A DNA stretch of 17,254 bases from an uncultured bacterium (lineage in GTDB: Bacteria; Verrucomicrobiota; Lentisphaeria; Victivallales; UBA1829), in the NCBI GenBank assembly GCA_900548385.1, contig URKJ01000060.1:1-17254 (forward strand), in the 5' to 3' direction. A model generated the notes under the pieces. The model did not search any database, had not been told where the DNA came from, and saw only the letters and a program-made list of their open reading frames with translations. Positions 1 through 6,969 of the stretch are shown here, piece after piece (position 1 is the first letter of the stretch; each line of letters opens with the position of its first letter). Both the position numbers and the translations under genes were made by a program.

Positions 1-57
1 TTTTTTTTGAAAAAAATGTGGACTAGATTTTTTAGCCGATAAGCCAAAGTGAAGAGA

Positions 58-90
58 ACCCGTTCCGCGTATGATTGACGCGGAACGGGT
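58..90 (-). terminator. Perfect inverted repeat downstream of thiG, probable terminator
   Basis: Positions 58-70 (ACCCGTTCCGCGT) and 78-90 (ACGCGGAACGGGT) form a perfect 13-bp stem around a 7-nt loop, starting 27 nt after the thiG stop codon. Read on the minus strand, the stem is followed by a pyrimidine-rich but broken U stretch (TTCTCTTCACTTT). The very strong stem and its position fit an intrinsic terminator for thiG. The imperfect U-tract leaves open a 3'-end stabilising hairpin or processing signal. Confidence 0.65.
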
Positions 91-116
91 CTGCAAAAGC
101 GGTATTCTGACGGGGA

Positions 117-890
117 TCAGATTGGCGATGAGAACATGTCGGCAGGCGAGCTGGCGACAGCGCGGGAGGTCGGTGCCGGCGGTTCGGCGTCAAGGGCGAG
201 TTCCGCCGCTTCGATCGCCCGTGCGAATGCCGATGCCATTTTGACCGGGTCTTTGGCGGCGGCTACCGCCGTGTTGACGAGGATGGCATCCGCGCCCATC
301 TCGATCGCTTCCGCCGCGTGGGACGGCATACCGAGTCCGGCGTCAATCACAACGGGGATATTCGACTGTTCCAGAATGATTTCCAGCATGGAGCGGGTAC
401 GGATGCCCTGTCCGCTTCCGATCGGTGCGGCAAGCGGCATGACGGCGTGAACTCCGACATCTTCCAGTCGTTTCGCAAGGACAGGGTCGGCATTGATATA
501 AGGCAGAACGATAAAGCCTTTGTTGACGAGAATTTCCGCCGCTTTCAGAGTTTCGACCGGATCAGGGAGAAGGTAATTCGGGTCGGGGTGGATTTCCAGC
601 TTGATCCATTTGTACCGGGCGCGTTCTCCGAATTCGGCGATGCGCACCGCTTCTTCCGCAGTGCGTGCACCGCTGGTATTGAGCATGATCTCCACTTTAG
701 CACGGTCGATTCCGGAGAGAATGTCATCGCCGGAGTCGGCGAGGTTGACGCGGCGGAGCGCAACGGTGACCAGTTCGCAGCCGGAGGCGCGGATGGAGTC
801 GGAGAGGGATTGGGTGGACGGGAATTTTCCGGTTCCGAGGAACAGGCGGCTTCCGAACTGCCGCCCGGCGATTACAAGTTCTTTCTGCAT
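117..890 (-). CDS. thiG: Thiazole synthase ThiG
   Basis: ThiG makes the thiazole phosphate half of thiamine from 1-deoxy-D-xylulose 5-phosphate, dehydroglycine and the sulfur carried by ThiS thiocarboxylate, in the cytoplasm. The 257-residue protein has the family's usual length and is a single TIM barrel. The conserved IKLE motif supplies Lys97, the lysine expected to form the Schiff base with the sugar. It is followed by NYLLPDPVETLKAAE, FIVLPYINADP and the phosphate-binding PLAAPIGSGQGI and DAGLGMPSHAAEAIEMGADAILVNTA segments. The ATG is preceded on the minus strand by AGGAG (ACAGGAGATACCGCA), which supports this start. No thiS, thiH or other thi gene is next to it on its 3' side, so it stands alone here. 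I found no TPP riboswitch motif in the 147-bp upstream spacer. The family call is very secure. Confidence 0.97.
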   Translation of the reverse strand: MQKELVIAGRQFGSRLFLGTGKFPSTQSLSDSIRASGCELVTVALRRVNLADSGDDILSGIDRAKVEIMLNTSGARTAEEAVRIAEFGERARYKWIKLEIHPDPNYLLPDPVETLKAAEILVNKGFIVLPYINADPVLAKRLEDVGVHAVMPLAAPIGSGQGIRTRSMLEIILEQSNIPVVIDAGLGMPSHAAEAIEMGADAILVNTAVAAAKDPVKMASAFARAIEAAELALDAEPPAPTSRAVASSPADMFSSPI

Positions 891-942
891 GATTGCGGTA
901 TCTCCTGTTTTTGATGTTGATTTTCCGTGATGGACAATTTAG

Positions 943-952
943 CATTATAATG
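943..952. promoter_or_regulatory. Palindromic -10-like element between thiG and pheA
   Basis: The 10-bp perfect palindrome CATTATAATG offers a TATAAT hexamer on both strands (946-951 plus, 944-949 minus). It lies 54-63 bp upstream of the thiG ATG and about 90 bp upstream of pheA. It is the best -10 candidate for thiG, but neither strand has a good -35 at 16-18 bp. The assignment is tentative. Confidence 0.25.
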
Positions 953-973
953 TAAAAAAATCCAGTCCGATAC

Positions 974-1002
974 TTGAATTCAATGCGGATATACAGTAAA
1001 TT
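974..1002 (+). promoter_or_regulatory. Candidate pheA promoter (TTGAAT-17-TAAATT)
   Basis: TTGAAT at 974-979 and TAAATT at 997-1002 are separated by exactly 17 bp and lie about 35 bp upstream of the pheA start, giving a short leader. Each hexamer matches the sigma-70 consensus at 4 of 6 positions. The -35 sits in a TTGAATTCAA palindrome (974-983). No leader peptide rich in Phe codons and no attenuator hairpin is visible, so Phe-specific attenuation is not indicated. Confidence 0.35.
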
Positions 1003-1037
1003 TTAAATTCAGAATATTTCAATAAGGATAAACGGAT

Positions 1038-2108
1038 ATGGATCTTCAGGATTTGAGAGTGCGGATCGACGCGATCGACCGGCAGATCGTTCAGCTGCTG
1101 AACGATCGTTACGAGGTTGTCAAGAAAGTTGGGGAATGGAAACGGGAACGCGGACAGCCGCTCTATGTCCCGGAGCGCGAAAAGGCGCTGCTGGAGAAAC
1201 TGGAGTCCATCAATGCCGGCCCGATGCCGGATTCCACGCTCCGCGCCGTTTACCGTGAGATCATGTCCGGGGCGCTCCGGCTGGAAAGTCCGCTCAAGGT
1301 CGCGTTTTTCGGTCCGGAGGCCACGTTTACTCATCTGGCTGCCAAGATGAAGTTCGGCCATGCGATTGATTACATCCCGAAAGCGAGTATCAGCGATGTG
1401 TTCCACGAAGTGGAGGCGGGACGCAGCAATTACGGGTGCGTCCCGGTGGAAAATTCCACGGAGGGGGTTGTCAACCATACGCTCGACATGCTGGTCGATT
1501 CCCCGTTGAAAATCTGTGCGGAGATCAATATGCGCGTGCAGCAGTGTCTGCTTGCGCGGTGCGACAAATCGCAGATCCGCGTCATTTACAGCCATGCGCA
1601 GTCGCTCGGACAGTGCCGTCAATGGCTGACGGAGAATTTCCCGGAGGCGGATCAGGTGGCTGTTGCGAGCAATGCGCGCGCCGCCGAACTTGCCGCACGG
1701 GAAGAGGGCGCCGCCGCGATCGGAAGCGAACTCGCCGCCGATGTTTACAAATTGAAACTGCTGGAACAGGGAATTCAGGACAACCCGAACAATACGACGC
1801 GCTTTCTGATCGTCGGCAGACAGGAGGTCAAACCATCGGGTGAGGACAAGACCAGTATCTGTTTTGCGATCAAGGATCGCATCGGTGCGCTGTATGACTG
1901 CCTTCTTCCGTTTAAGCATGCGGAAGTGACGCTGTCGATGATTGAGAGCCGTCCGTCGAAACGCCGGAACTGGGAATATCTTTTCTTTGTGGATATGATC
2001 GGGCACATCAGCGATCCGAAGATCGCGAAAGCCGTGGAAGAACTGAACGCGCTGGCGCATTCCGTCAAGATACTGGGGAGCTATCCCTGCGCGCTTCCGC
2101 TGAATTGA
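1038..2108 (+). CDS. pheA: Bifunctional chorismate mutase/prephenate dehydratase (P-protein)
   Basis: It converts chorismate to prephenate and then to phenylpyruvate, the committed steps to phenylalanine, in the cytoplasm. The 356-residue protein has three domains in the standard order. Residues 1-85 are an AroQ-type helical chorismate mutase (LRVRIDAIDRQIVQLLNDR). Residues 86-260 are prephenate dehydratase, with the PVENSTEGVVNHTLD motif near 136-150 and the catalytic TRF motif in NNTTRF (251-256). Residues 270-350 are a regulatory ACT domain with GAL (283-285) and ESRPSK (303-308), the Phe-binding signatures, so feedback inhibition by phenylalanine is expected. AAGGA at 1024-1028 lies 9 nt before the ATG. 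The stop codon overlaps the ribosome-binding site of the next gene, so the two are probably co-transcribed and translationally coupled. No frameshift or missing motif is seen. Confidence 0.97.
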   Translation: MDLQDLRVRIDAIDRQIVQLLNDRYEVVKKVGEWKRERGQPLYVPEREKALLEKLESINAGPMPDSTLRAVYREIMSGALRLESPLKVAFFGPEATFTHLAAKMKFGHAIDYIPKASISDVFHEVEAGRSNYGCVPVENSTEGVVNHTLDMLVDSPLKICAEINMRVQQCLLARCDKSQIRVIYSHAQSLGQCRQWLTENFPEADQVAVASNARAAELAAREEGAAAIGSELAADVYKLKLLEQGIQDNPNNTTRFLIVGRQEVKPSGEDKTSICFAIKDRIGALYDCLLPFKHAEVTLSMIESRPSKRRNWEYLFFVDMIGHISDPKIAKAVEELNALAHSVKILGSYPCALPLN

Positions 2109-2121
2109 GGAGTGTATGGAA

Positions 2122-2925
2122 ATGCAGGAAGAATTGGCAATCGAAATCAAAAACGCCACGGTGAAGCTGGAAGGGTTCGAGGCGCTGCACGATTTTTCAT
2201 GGTCGATCAAACGGGGCGAACGCTGGTTCGTGCTCGGCCCGAACGGAGCGGGAAAAACAACGCTTGTAAAACTGATGCTCGGACTCGTGTGGCCGATTTA
2301 CGGGGCAACGGTTTCCGTTCTCGGCAGTCGTTACGGGACGTGCGATATTTACGAGATCCGGAAGAAAGTCGCCTGGGCGAGTCCTTTCCTGAACACCTGG
2401 GCGGCGGACAGCAGCTATCGCCGCTGGACCGCGCTGGAAGTGGTGCTGTCCGGTCTTGATTCCACCGTCGGTTTTTTCCGCGATGCTTCCGGTGAGGAGC
2501 TGGAGCGTGCCCGTGCGGCGCTGGATATGATTCAGGGCGGGGCGATTGCCGACCGTTATTTTGACCGTCTGTCATCCGGCGAACAGGTGAAAGCGCTGAT
2601 CGCCCGTGCGCTGATCGCCCGTCCGGAACTGGTGATCCTGGATGAGACCTGTGTGTTTCTGGACCTCACAAGCCGTGAGATTCTGCTGAAAGCGATTGAC
2701 GATCTCGCAAACCGTCCGAATGCTCCGACGATGGTGTTCATCACCCAGCGGATCGAAGAGATTACAAAGAATTTCGACCGTGGCATGATCCTGAAAGACG
2801 GCCGAATTTTCAAACAGGGACTCCGGGACGAGATTCTGACGGAAGCCAATCTGGAAGAGACGTTCGGAATGCCGTTGAAACTGGAACAGTCGTCCAACGG
2901 CAGAATCTGGCCGGTTCTCCGCTGA
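2122..2925 (+). CDS. ABC transporter ATP-binding protein, YlmA/ModF-like, with atypical motifs
   Basis: A single ABC ATPase domain of about 267 residues. An in-frame ATG at 2116 is only 3 nt from the GAGGAG at 2107-2112; the second ATG at 2122 is 9 nt away and is preferred. In numbering from 2116, Walker A is GPNGAGKT (41-48), the signature is LSSGEQ (152-157) instead of LSGGQ, and Walker B is LVILDE (172-177). Two other motifs depart from the usual pattern. The switch histidine position reads FITQRIEEI, with Gln211 where His is normal, and the D-loop reads DETCVFLD. There is no clear Q-loop glutamine (KVAWASPFLN). No permease or binding protein adjoins it, as for many YlmA-type orphan ATPases whose substrate is unknown. 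A role in transport is therefore not assured. The SD overlaps the pheA stop codon, which suggests co-expression. Confidence 0.85.
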   Translation: MQEELAIEIKNATVKLEGFEALHDFSWSIKRGERWFVLGPNGAGKTTLVKLMLGLVWPIYGATVSVLGSRYGTCDIYEIRKKVAWASPFLNTWAADSSYRRWTALEVVLSGLDSTVGFFRDASGEELERARAALDMIQGGAIADRYFDRLSSGEQVKALIARALIARPELVILDETCVFLDLTSREILLKAIDDLANRPNAPTMVFITQRIEEITKNFDRGMILKDGRIFKQGLRDEILTEANLEETFGMPLKLEQSSNGRIWPVLR

Positions 2926-2997
2926 GACGGTGCGTTTCCCGTCGTTTCCCCTGACCGCTCCGGTATTGGAAAGTCGCCGGAAAGGAGAACTTTGTCC

Positions 2998-3078
2998 ATG
3001 CGCCGCAGAGGAGAAGCCGAATCCGTTTCAGAAAGAATCGTTGCGGAAACAGACCGTCTCCCTGCGGCTCAGACTTGA
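2998..3078 (+). CDS. Possible small ORF (26 aa), uncertain
   Basis: An ATG at 2998 follows an AAAGGAG ribosome-binding site (2981-2987) with 10-nt spacing and opens a 26-codon frame ending in TGA at 3076-3078. The predicted peptide is short, charged and hydrophilic (starts MRRRGEAESVSER). It has no membrane segment and no family I recognise. Its stop lies inside the -35 hexamer of the next promoter. The good SD is the only positive evidence, and chance is quite possible. Confidence 0.18.
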   Translation: MRRRGEAESVSERIVAETDRLPAAQT

Positions 3079-3103
3079 CAAACAAAAAAACGAAATCTAT
3101 ATT
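3075..3103 (+). promoter_or_regulatory. Strong sigma-70-type promoter for the FAD oxidoreductase
   Basis: A perfect -35, TTGACA (3075-3080), and a 5/6 -10, TATATT (3098-3103), are separated by exactly 17 bp in an AT-rich patch. Transcription should start near 3110 and leave a leader of about 177 nt before the oxidoreductase start at 3287. A short inverted repeat, TCATT-ATG-AATGA (3111-3123), sits at the predicted start point and could be an operator. The rest of the 2926-3286 spacer shows only this promoter, the doubtful small ORF and a 5-bp hairpin (3239-3253). Confidence 0.7.
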
Positions 3104-3286
3104 ACACCGCTCATTATGAATGACGAGCCGGTGTTTTGTCGTTGAAAATCATTTGCCGGTTTCTTATCTCTGCCGGGATGTCTTTGCCAGTACGGAAAGG
3201 TGCTGTTTTTCCTGCTCCGGCATTCCGTTGCTCTGAAGTTCCGCCGTTCGGAAATCGGCATGAAAAAATGGAATGGAGTTCCCGAA

Positions 3287-4612
3287 ATGAAAGAGATTAC
3301 AGTTACCCGCCGCCTTCCAGTGAAATACACGGTCGATCTTTGCGTCGTAGGTGCGGGCCCGGCGGGAATCGCCGCCGCGGTCACCGCCGCCGGACGGGGC
3401 GCAAAAGTCCTGCTGATTGACGGTACTGCAGTGCCGGGCGGTATGAGCACGGCGGGTTTGGTGCCGATTTTCATGCCGTGTTCGGATGGAATTCATTTTC
3501 TGCCGGACGGGTTCGGCCGTAAAGTTCTTGACCGTCTTCAGTCCGCCGCCGCTGTCCGCGGTTTCAAAAGCGGCCTGACGATCAACGCCGAGCATCTCAA
3601 GCGCATTTACGAGGATTTGCTTACGGAAGCCGGAGTCGATATTCTCTATTATACCCGAATGTGCGACGCCGTTGTCGAATCCGGCAGAATCGAAGCGCTT
3701 CTCTGCAGTGCTCCGGGCGGCAATTTCGCCGTAAAAGCACCCGTCTATATTGATGCGACGGGCGACGGATACCTGGCGGCTCTGGCGGGCGCTCCCTTTG
3801 AATTCGGCGGGGAAAACGGGGACGTCATGCCTTCCACGCTCTGTTCTCTCTGGGCGGGAGTTGACTATGCCGCCTACCGCGCGGGCGGGGCGTTCAGCCA
3901 CAACGACGACAATATGCTCGCAAAACTGGAAGAGGCATTCCGTGACGGAACACTTTCCGTGGAAGACTATCACCACACCGGATTTTCCCGGATTTCCGAT
4001 GTCGCGGCGGTGGGCAACATCTCCCATGTTTTCGGCATTGATCCGACGGACGAGCAGTCGCTGACGCGCGGCATGATCGAAAACCGCCGTCTTCTCGGTG
4101 AATACGAGGAATTTTACCGGCGGCGGATTGCAGGATTTGAAAACGCGGAGATCGCTGCTTCCGGTTCTCTGCTCGGCGTGCGGGAATCCCGGCGGATTCT
4201 CGGCGATTATGTGCTCAACCGCGCGGATTACGATGCCAAACGCGATTTCCCCGACGAGATCGGACGCTACAATTTCCCTGCGGATATTCATCCGTCACAT
4301 CCGGGCAGGGAGGAACTGGTCGCGCATAAAAAACTGTTCCGCTCCAGCGGATACAAAACCGGGGACAGCTACGGCATTCCCTACCGGATTCTTCTGCCGC
4401 GCGGAGTCGAAAATCTGCTGACCTGCGGACGCTGTGTGAGCTGCGACCGGTATGTCATGGCGTCGATCCGGGTTATTCCGGGCTGTTTCATCACCGGGCA
4501 GGCCGCCGGGATGGCTGCGGGAATGGCCGCCGGCGGCGGAAAGACTCCGCGGGAAGTGGATCCTGTGGAACTGCGCAAAGAACTCCGCAAGGCAGGAGCT
4601 TTTTTCCATTGA
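3287..4612 (+). CDS. FAD-dependent oxidoreductase (FAD_oxidored / BaiN-like fold)
   Basis: A predicted 441-residue flavoprotein. The N-terminal DLCVVGAGPAGIAAAVTAA (17-35) is a Rossmann GxGxxG dinucleotide-binding motif, followed by LLIDGTAVPGG where an acidic residue contacts the ribose. YIDATGDGYLAALAG is the second conserved FAD-contact motif of the family. The C-terminal LLTCGRCVSCDR...VIPGCFITGQAAGMAAGMAA closes the FAD site. The frame is open upstream to a GTG at 3200 and an ATG at 3260, but the ATG at 3287 has TGGAG at the right spacing and places the flavin motif close to the N terminus, so I chose it. There is no signal peptide. Substrate and electron acceptor are unknown; relatives are common as multiple paralogs in carbohydrate-degrading bacteria. 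It appears monocistronic, with its own strong promoter. Confidence 0.88.
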   Translation: MKEITVTRRLPVKYTVDLCVVGAGPAGIAAAVTAAGRGAKVLLIDGTAVPGGMSTAGLVPIFMPCSDGIHFLPDGFGRKVLDRLQSAAAVRGFKSGLTINAEHLKRIYEDLLTEAGVDILYYTRMCDAVVESGRIEALLCSAPGGNFAVKAPVYIDATGDGYLAALAGAPFEFGGENGDVMPSTLCSLWAGVDYAAYRAGGAFSHNDDNMLAKLEEAFRDGTLSVEDYHHTGFSRISDVAAVGNISHVFGIDPTDEQSLTRGMIENRRLLGEYEEFYRRRIAGFENAEIAASGSLLGVRESRRILGDYVLNRADYDAKRDFPDEIGRYNFPADIHPSHPGREELVAHKKLFRSSGYKTGDSYGIPYRILLPRGVENLLTCGRCVSCDRYVMASIRVIPGCFITGQAAGMAAGMAAGGGKTPREVDPVELRKELRKAGAFFH

Positions 4613-4798
4613 CGGAAACTGCGGTTCCCCGGTTTGGATGTTGAACAGCGGTAAATAGAAATCCGGGAAACGGACCGCCGCCGGAGCCGGGATGATCTCT
4701 GCCGAAACGCTGAGCTGCCGTTGTCCGGGGATTGCCGGGGAAAGCAAAGAAAAAAGGGGACCGCTTGCGGGTTTGCGCGCCGTTTGGATTCCGCCGGA
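4613..4798. other. Convergent intergenic spacer between the oxidoreductase and nfo
   Basis: The two flanking genes converge here. I see no gene and no convincing terminator. The minus strand has a very short CCG-CAAG-CGG stem followed by a T-rich run (near 4752-4770) that might serve nfo, but a 3-bp stem is weak. Nothing else is recognisable. Confidence 0.5.
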
Positions 4799-5644
4799 TC
4801 AGTTGCGGATCATCGCATAAAGTTCGCGGATTTCCTGCGGCCAGAGCGTTTCGTCAATCGTTTCCAGCACCATGGGGATGTTGTCGAACCGGGGATCGTT
4901 CATCAGCATTTTGAACGTTTCCGTGCCGAGTTCGCCAGCGCCGATGCTGTTGTGGCGGTCCAGATGCCCCGCAAGTTTGCTTTTGGAGTCGTTCAGATGA
5001 ACACCGCGCAGATATTGGAAACCGATGATACGGTCGAATTCTGCCATTGTTTTTTCGTACCCTTCCGGAGTTTTGAGATCGTACCCCGCGGCGAATGAAT
5101 GGCAGGTGTCGATGCAGACGCCGATCCGTGATCGGTCTTTGATCCGTTCGATGATATAGGCGAGGTGTTCAAACTTCCAGCCGAGATTGCTGCCCTGTCC
5201 GGCGGTGTTTTCAATGACCGCCGTTACGCCTTCCGTTTCGTCGAGCGCGGTATTGACGCAGCCGGCGATCAGGGAAAGGCATTCCTCATCCGTAATCTGT
5301 TTCAGCGAGCTGCCGGGGTGGAAATTCAGGCGGTCCAGTCCAAGTTGCATACAGCGTGTCATTTCATCAATAAACGCTTCCAGCGACTGTTTCCGCTTGT
5401 CCGCTTCCGGATTTCCCATGTTGATCAGATAACCGTCGTGCGGAAGAATATGTTCCGGCAGGAAACCGCAGTCCGCACAGTTTTTTTTGAATGCTGCGAT
5501 GGACTCCGCCGAAAGCGGAGCGCTTTTCCACTGCCGTTGATTTTTCGTAAACATGGCGAATGCTTTTGCGCCGATCGCCTTTGCGTTCAGCGGAGCGTTT
5601 TCCACTCCGCCCGAAATCGAAACATGGGCTCCGATGTATTTCAT
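4799..5644 (-). CDS. nfo: Endonuclease IV (AP endonuclease)
   Basis: Endonuclease IV cuts the DNA backbone 5' of abasic sites and clears 3'-blocked ends in base-excision repair, using three zinc ions. The 281-residue protein (MKYIGAHVSISGG start) is a full-length TIM barrel. All nine expected metal ligands are present: H69, H109, E145, D179, H182, H216, D229, H231 and E261, at the numbering known for E. coli Nfo. Signatures visible are ENTAGQGSNLG, CIDTCHSFAAGYD and HLNDSKS...LDRH.SIG.G. The frame is open further upstream, but the ATG at 5644 is preceded by AAGGG, and homology begins there. It overlaps the stop of the upstream glycosyltransferase gene as ATGA, so it is translationally coupled and last in the nine-gene unit. 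It shares that unit with nth, which acts in the same repair pathway. Confidence 0.97.
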   Translation of the reverse strand: MKYIGAHVSISGGVENAPLNAKAIGAKAFAMFTKNQRQWKSAPLSAESIAAFKKNCADCGFLPEHILPHDGYLINMGNPEADKRKQSLEAFIDEMTRCMQLGLDRLNFHPGSSLKQITDEECLSLIAGCVNTALDETEGVTAVIENTAGQGSNLGWKFEHLAYIIERIKDRSRIGVCIDTCHSFAAGYDLKTPEGYEKTMAEFDRIIGFQYLRGVHLNDSKSKLAGHLDRHNSIGAGELGTETFKMLMNDPRFDNIPMVLETIDETLWPQEIRELYAMIRN

Positions 5645-6969
5645 GGCTTTTTTTCCCTTCTTCTGATAAAACGTTCCGCCGCCTGTGCGCAAAGCAGACA
5701 CAGAAACGGCAGGGCGGGGAGCTGGAAGCGCGGATAGCCGCCGGGTCCGACCACCATCAGATAATATACACTGAAAAGTAAAAATAAAAGCGGGATCATC
5801 CATTTTTTTTCAAGAAATGCGGTCAGCAGTTCCGCAAATGCTCCGAGATAGGTTGCCAGAAGAAGCAGAATCAGCGGCGTGAGCAGAAACGGAAGATGCA
5901 GTTTGCCCTCGAAATAATGATGGATTCCGGCGAACAGACCGTCTTTGACAATGACATCCCAAGTGCCGCGGCTGCCGGTCGTCAGCTTGAGATTTTCCAG
6001 AAATGTCGGAATATCCGGCACGAGTTTTGAAGGATTGAAGAAGAGCAGAAAGTACGTGCCGGGGTGCTTCATGAGAATGGAACTCAGGTAGCGTTCCTCG
6101 TAAGTCAGACAGGAATCGCGGTCCGGAAATTTTGATTTGTCGGCGAATGCCTTTTCAAATGTGATTGCGTACTGTTCACGGTAAAACTGCGCGGGAATCC
6201 GGTTGACGCGGCTTTCCACCACCGAAGCATTGTGACGGAGCGAATCGGCGGCGACTTCGTCGATCCGCCATCCGGAGCCGATATGATGGTTCCGGATGAT
6301 CCACGGCGCGAGAATCAGAAGAAAGAGGAAAAACGCGATCCCCGCCCGCAGGATCCGCTGTTTCGCCGTTCCAGGGACAAAGAACGATACAAAGACGCAA
6401 GGCAGGATCCATAACACATTCAGCGGACGAGTCAGTGCCGCCGCCGCTCCGGCAGCCGCGGAAAACCAGAGCGGTCCGTTTTTCCGGGTGCGGACAAAGC
6501 GCAGGAAGAACAGCAGTTCCAGAGATACGATGGTTACGAACAGTCCTTCGGAGAGAAACATGGGGGCAAACGCGATTTCCGTGGGGGAGAACATCAGAAG
6601 CAGAGCTGCGATGAGAGCAGGACGCTGTTTCCCTGTGAATTCCAGAGCCGCCTGATAAAGAACGGGAACCGCTGCTGCCGAGACTGCACAGTTCATGAGG
6701 ATGCAGAACAGCAGGCTTTTTCCGCTGACCGCCAGCGCGACAGCAAGCAGAAGCGGATAAAGTGGAACACGGAGTGCGGTCGGTACGCCGGAGGCGGAAG
6801 AGTAGGTGAAATCGTTCAGCAGGGAGCGTGCCGGAGCAAGATAAGTGGCGGAATCAAGCCGCATCAGCAGGGAGGGCTCCGCAAGTCCGCGCAGAGCGTA
6901 GACCGCGAACAGCAGAAACGCTCCGGCAAACAGAAGCAGCGGGATGGCATGGTTCCGGTTCAACTGCAT
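5641..6969 (-). CDS. GT-C-fold membrane glycosyltransferase (PMT/ArnT-like, GT39/GT83 type)
   Basis: A 442-residue polytopic inner-membrane protein with about ten hydrophobic segments (for example 8-26, 86-105, 116-134, 140-158, 184-199, 207-225, 358-380, 390-407). The first periplasmic loop after TM1 carries MRLDSATYLAPARSLL, where Asp39 is in the place of the catalytic acidic residue of GT-C enzymes, followed by LRVPLYPLLLA. Later motifs LTRPLN, LAPWIIRN and GYPRFQLPALPFL are typical of the PMT_2/dolichyl-phosphate-mannose transferase group. It should use a polyprenyl-phosphate sugar to glycosylate a periplasmic or outer-leaflet acceptor; donor and acceptor cannot be told. Its GGAGGA and start lie inside the end of aat (10-bp overlap), and its stop overlaps the nfo start. 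The neighbouring heptose kinase and DUF374 gene would fit an envelope glycolipid role, which is inference. Confidence 0.82.
   Translation of the reverse strand: MQLNRNHAIPLLLFAGAFLLFAVYALRGLAEPSLLMRLDSATYLAPARSLLNDFTYSSASGVPTALRVPLYPLLLAVALAVSGKSLLFCILMNCAVSAAAVPVLYQAALEFTGKQRPALIAALLLMFSPTEIAFAPMFLSEGLFVTIVSLELLFFLRFVRTRKNGPLWFSAAAGAAAALTRPLNVLWILPCVFVSFFVPGTAKQRILRAGIAFFLFLLILAPWIIRNHHIGSGWRIDEVAADSLRHNASVVESRVNRIPAQFYREQYAITFEKAFADKSKFPDRDSCLTYEERYLSSILMKHPGTYFLLFFNPSKLVPDIPTFLENLKLTTGSRGTWDVIVKDGLFAGIHHYFEGKLHLPFLLTPLILLLLATYLGAFAELLTAFLEKKWMIPLLFLLFSVYYLMVVGPGGYPRFQLPALPFLCLLCAQAAERFIRRREKKP

Noticed and set aside
891..1037. TPP riboswitch upstream of thiG
   Set aside because: Looked for because thiG is often so controlled. 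The spacer lacks the conserved CUGAGA and related core sequences on the minus strand.
945..2210. 421-codon minus-strand open frame antisense to pheA
   Set aside because: It lies directly opposite pheA, whose protein is unmistakable across its full length. The antisense product has no family resemblance, is Arg/His-rich and low in recognisable structure, and the frame is a by-product of GC-rich codon use.
3116..3145. 9-codon ORF (ATG AAT GAC ...) in the oxidoreductase leader as a regulatory leader peptide
   Set aside because: No SD precedes it, there is no run of a single amino acid codon and there is no alternative hairpin arrangement, so there is no support for attenuation.
3164..4291. 375-codon minus-strand open frame antisense to the FAD oxidoreductase
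   Set aside because: It is opposite a gene with clear FAD motifs, extends over that gene's promoter leader, and encodes nothing recognisable.
4613..4798. Bidirectional terminator in the convergent spacer
   Set aside because: Only 3-5 bp imperfect stems are found and none is followed by a clean T-run on the plus strand. Not strong enough to call.
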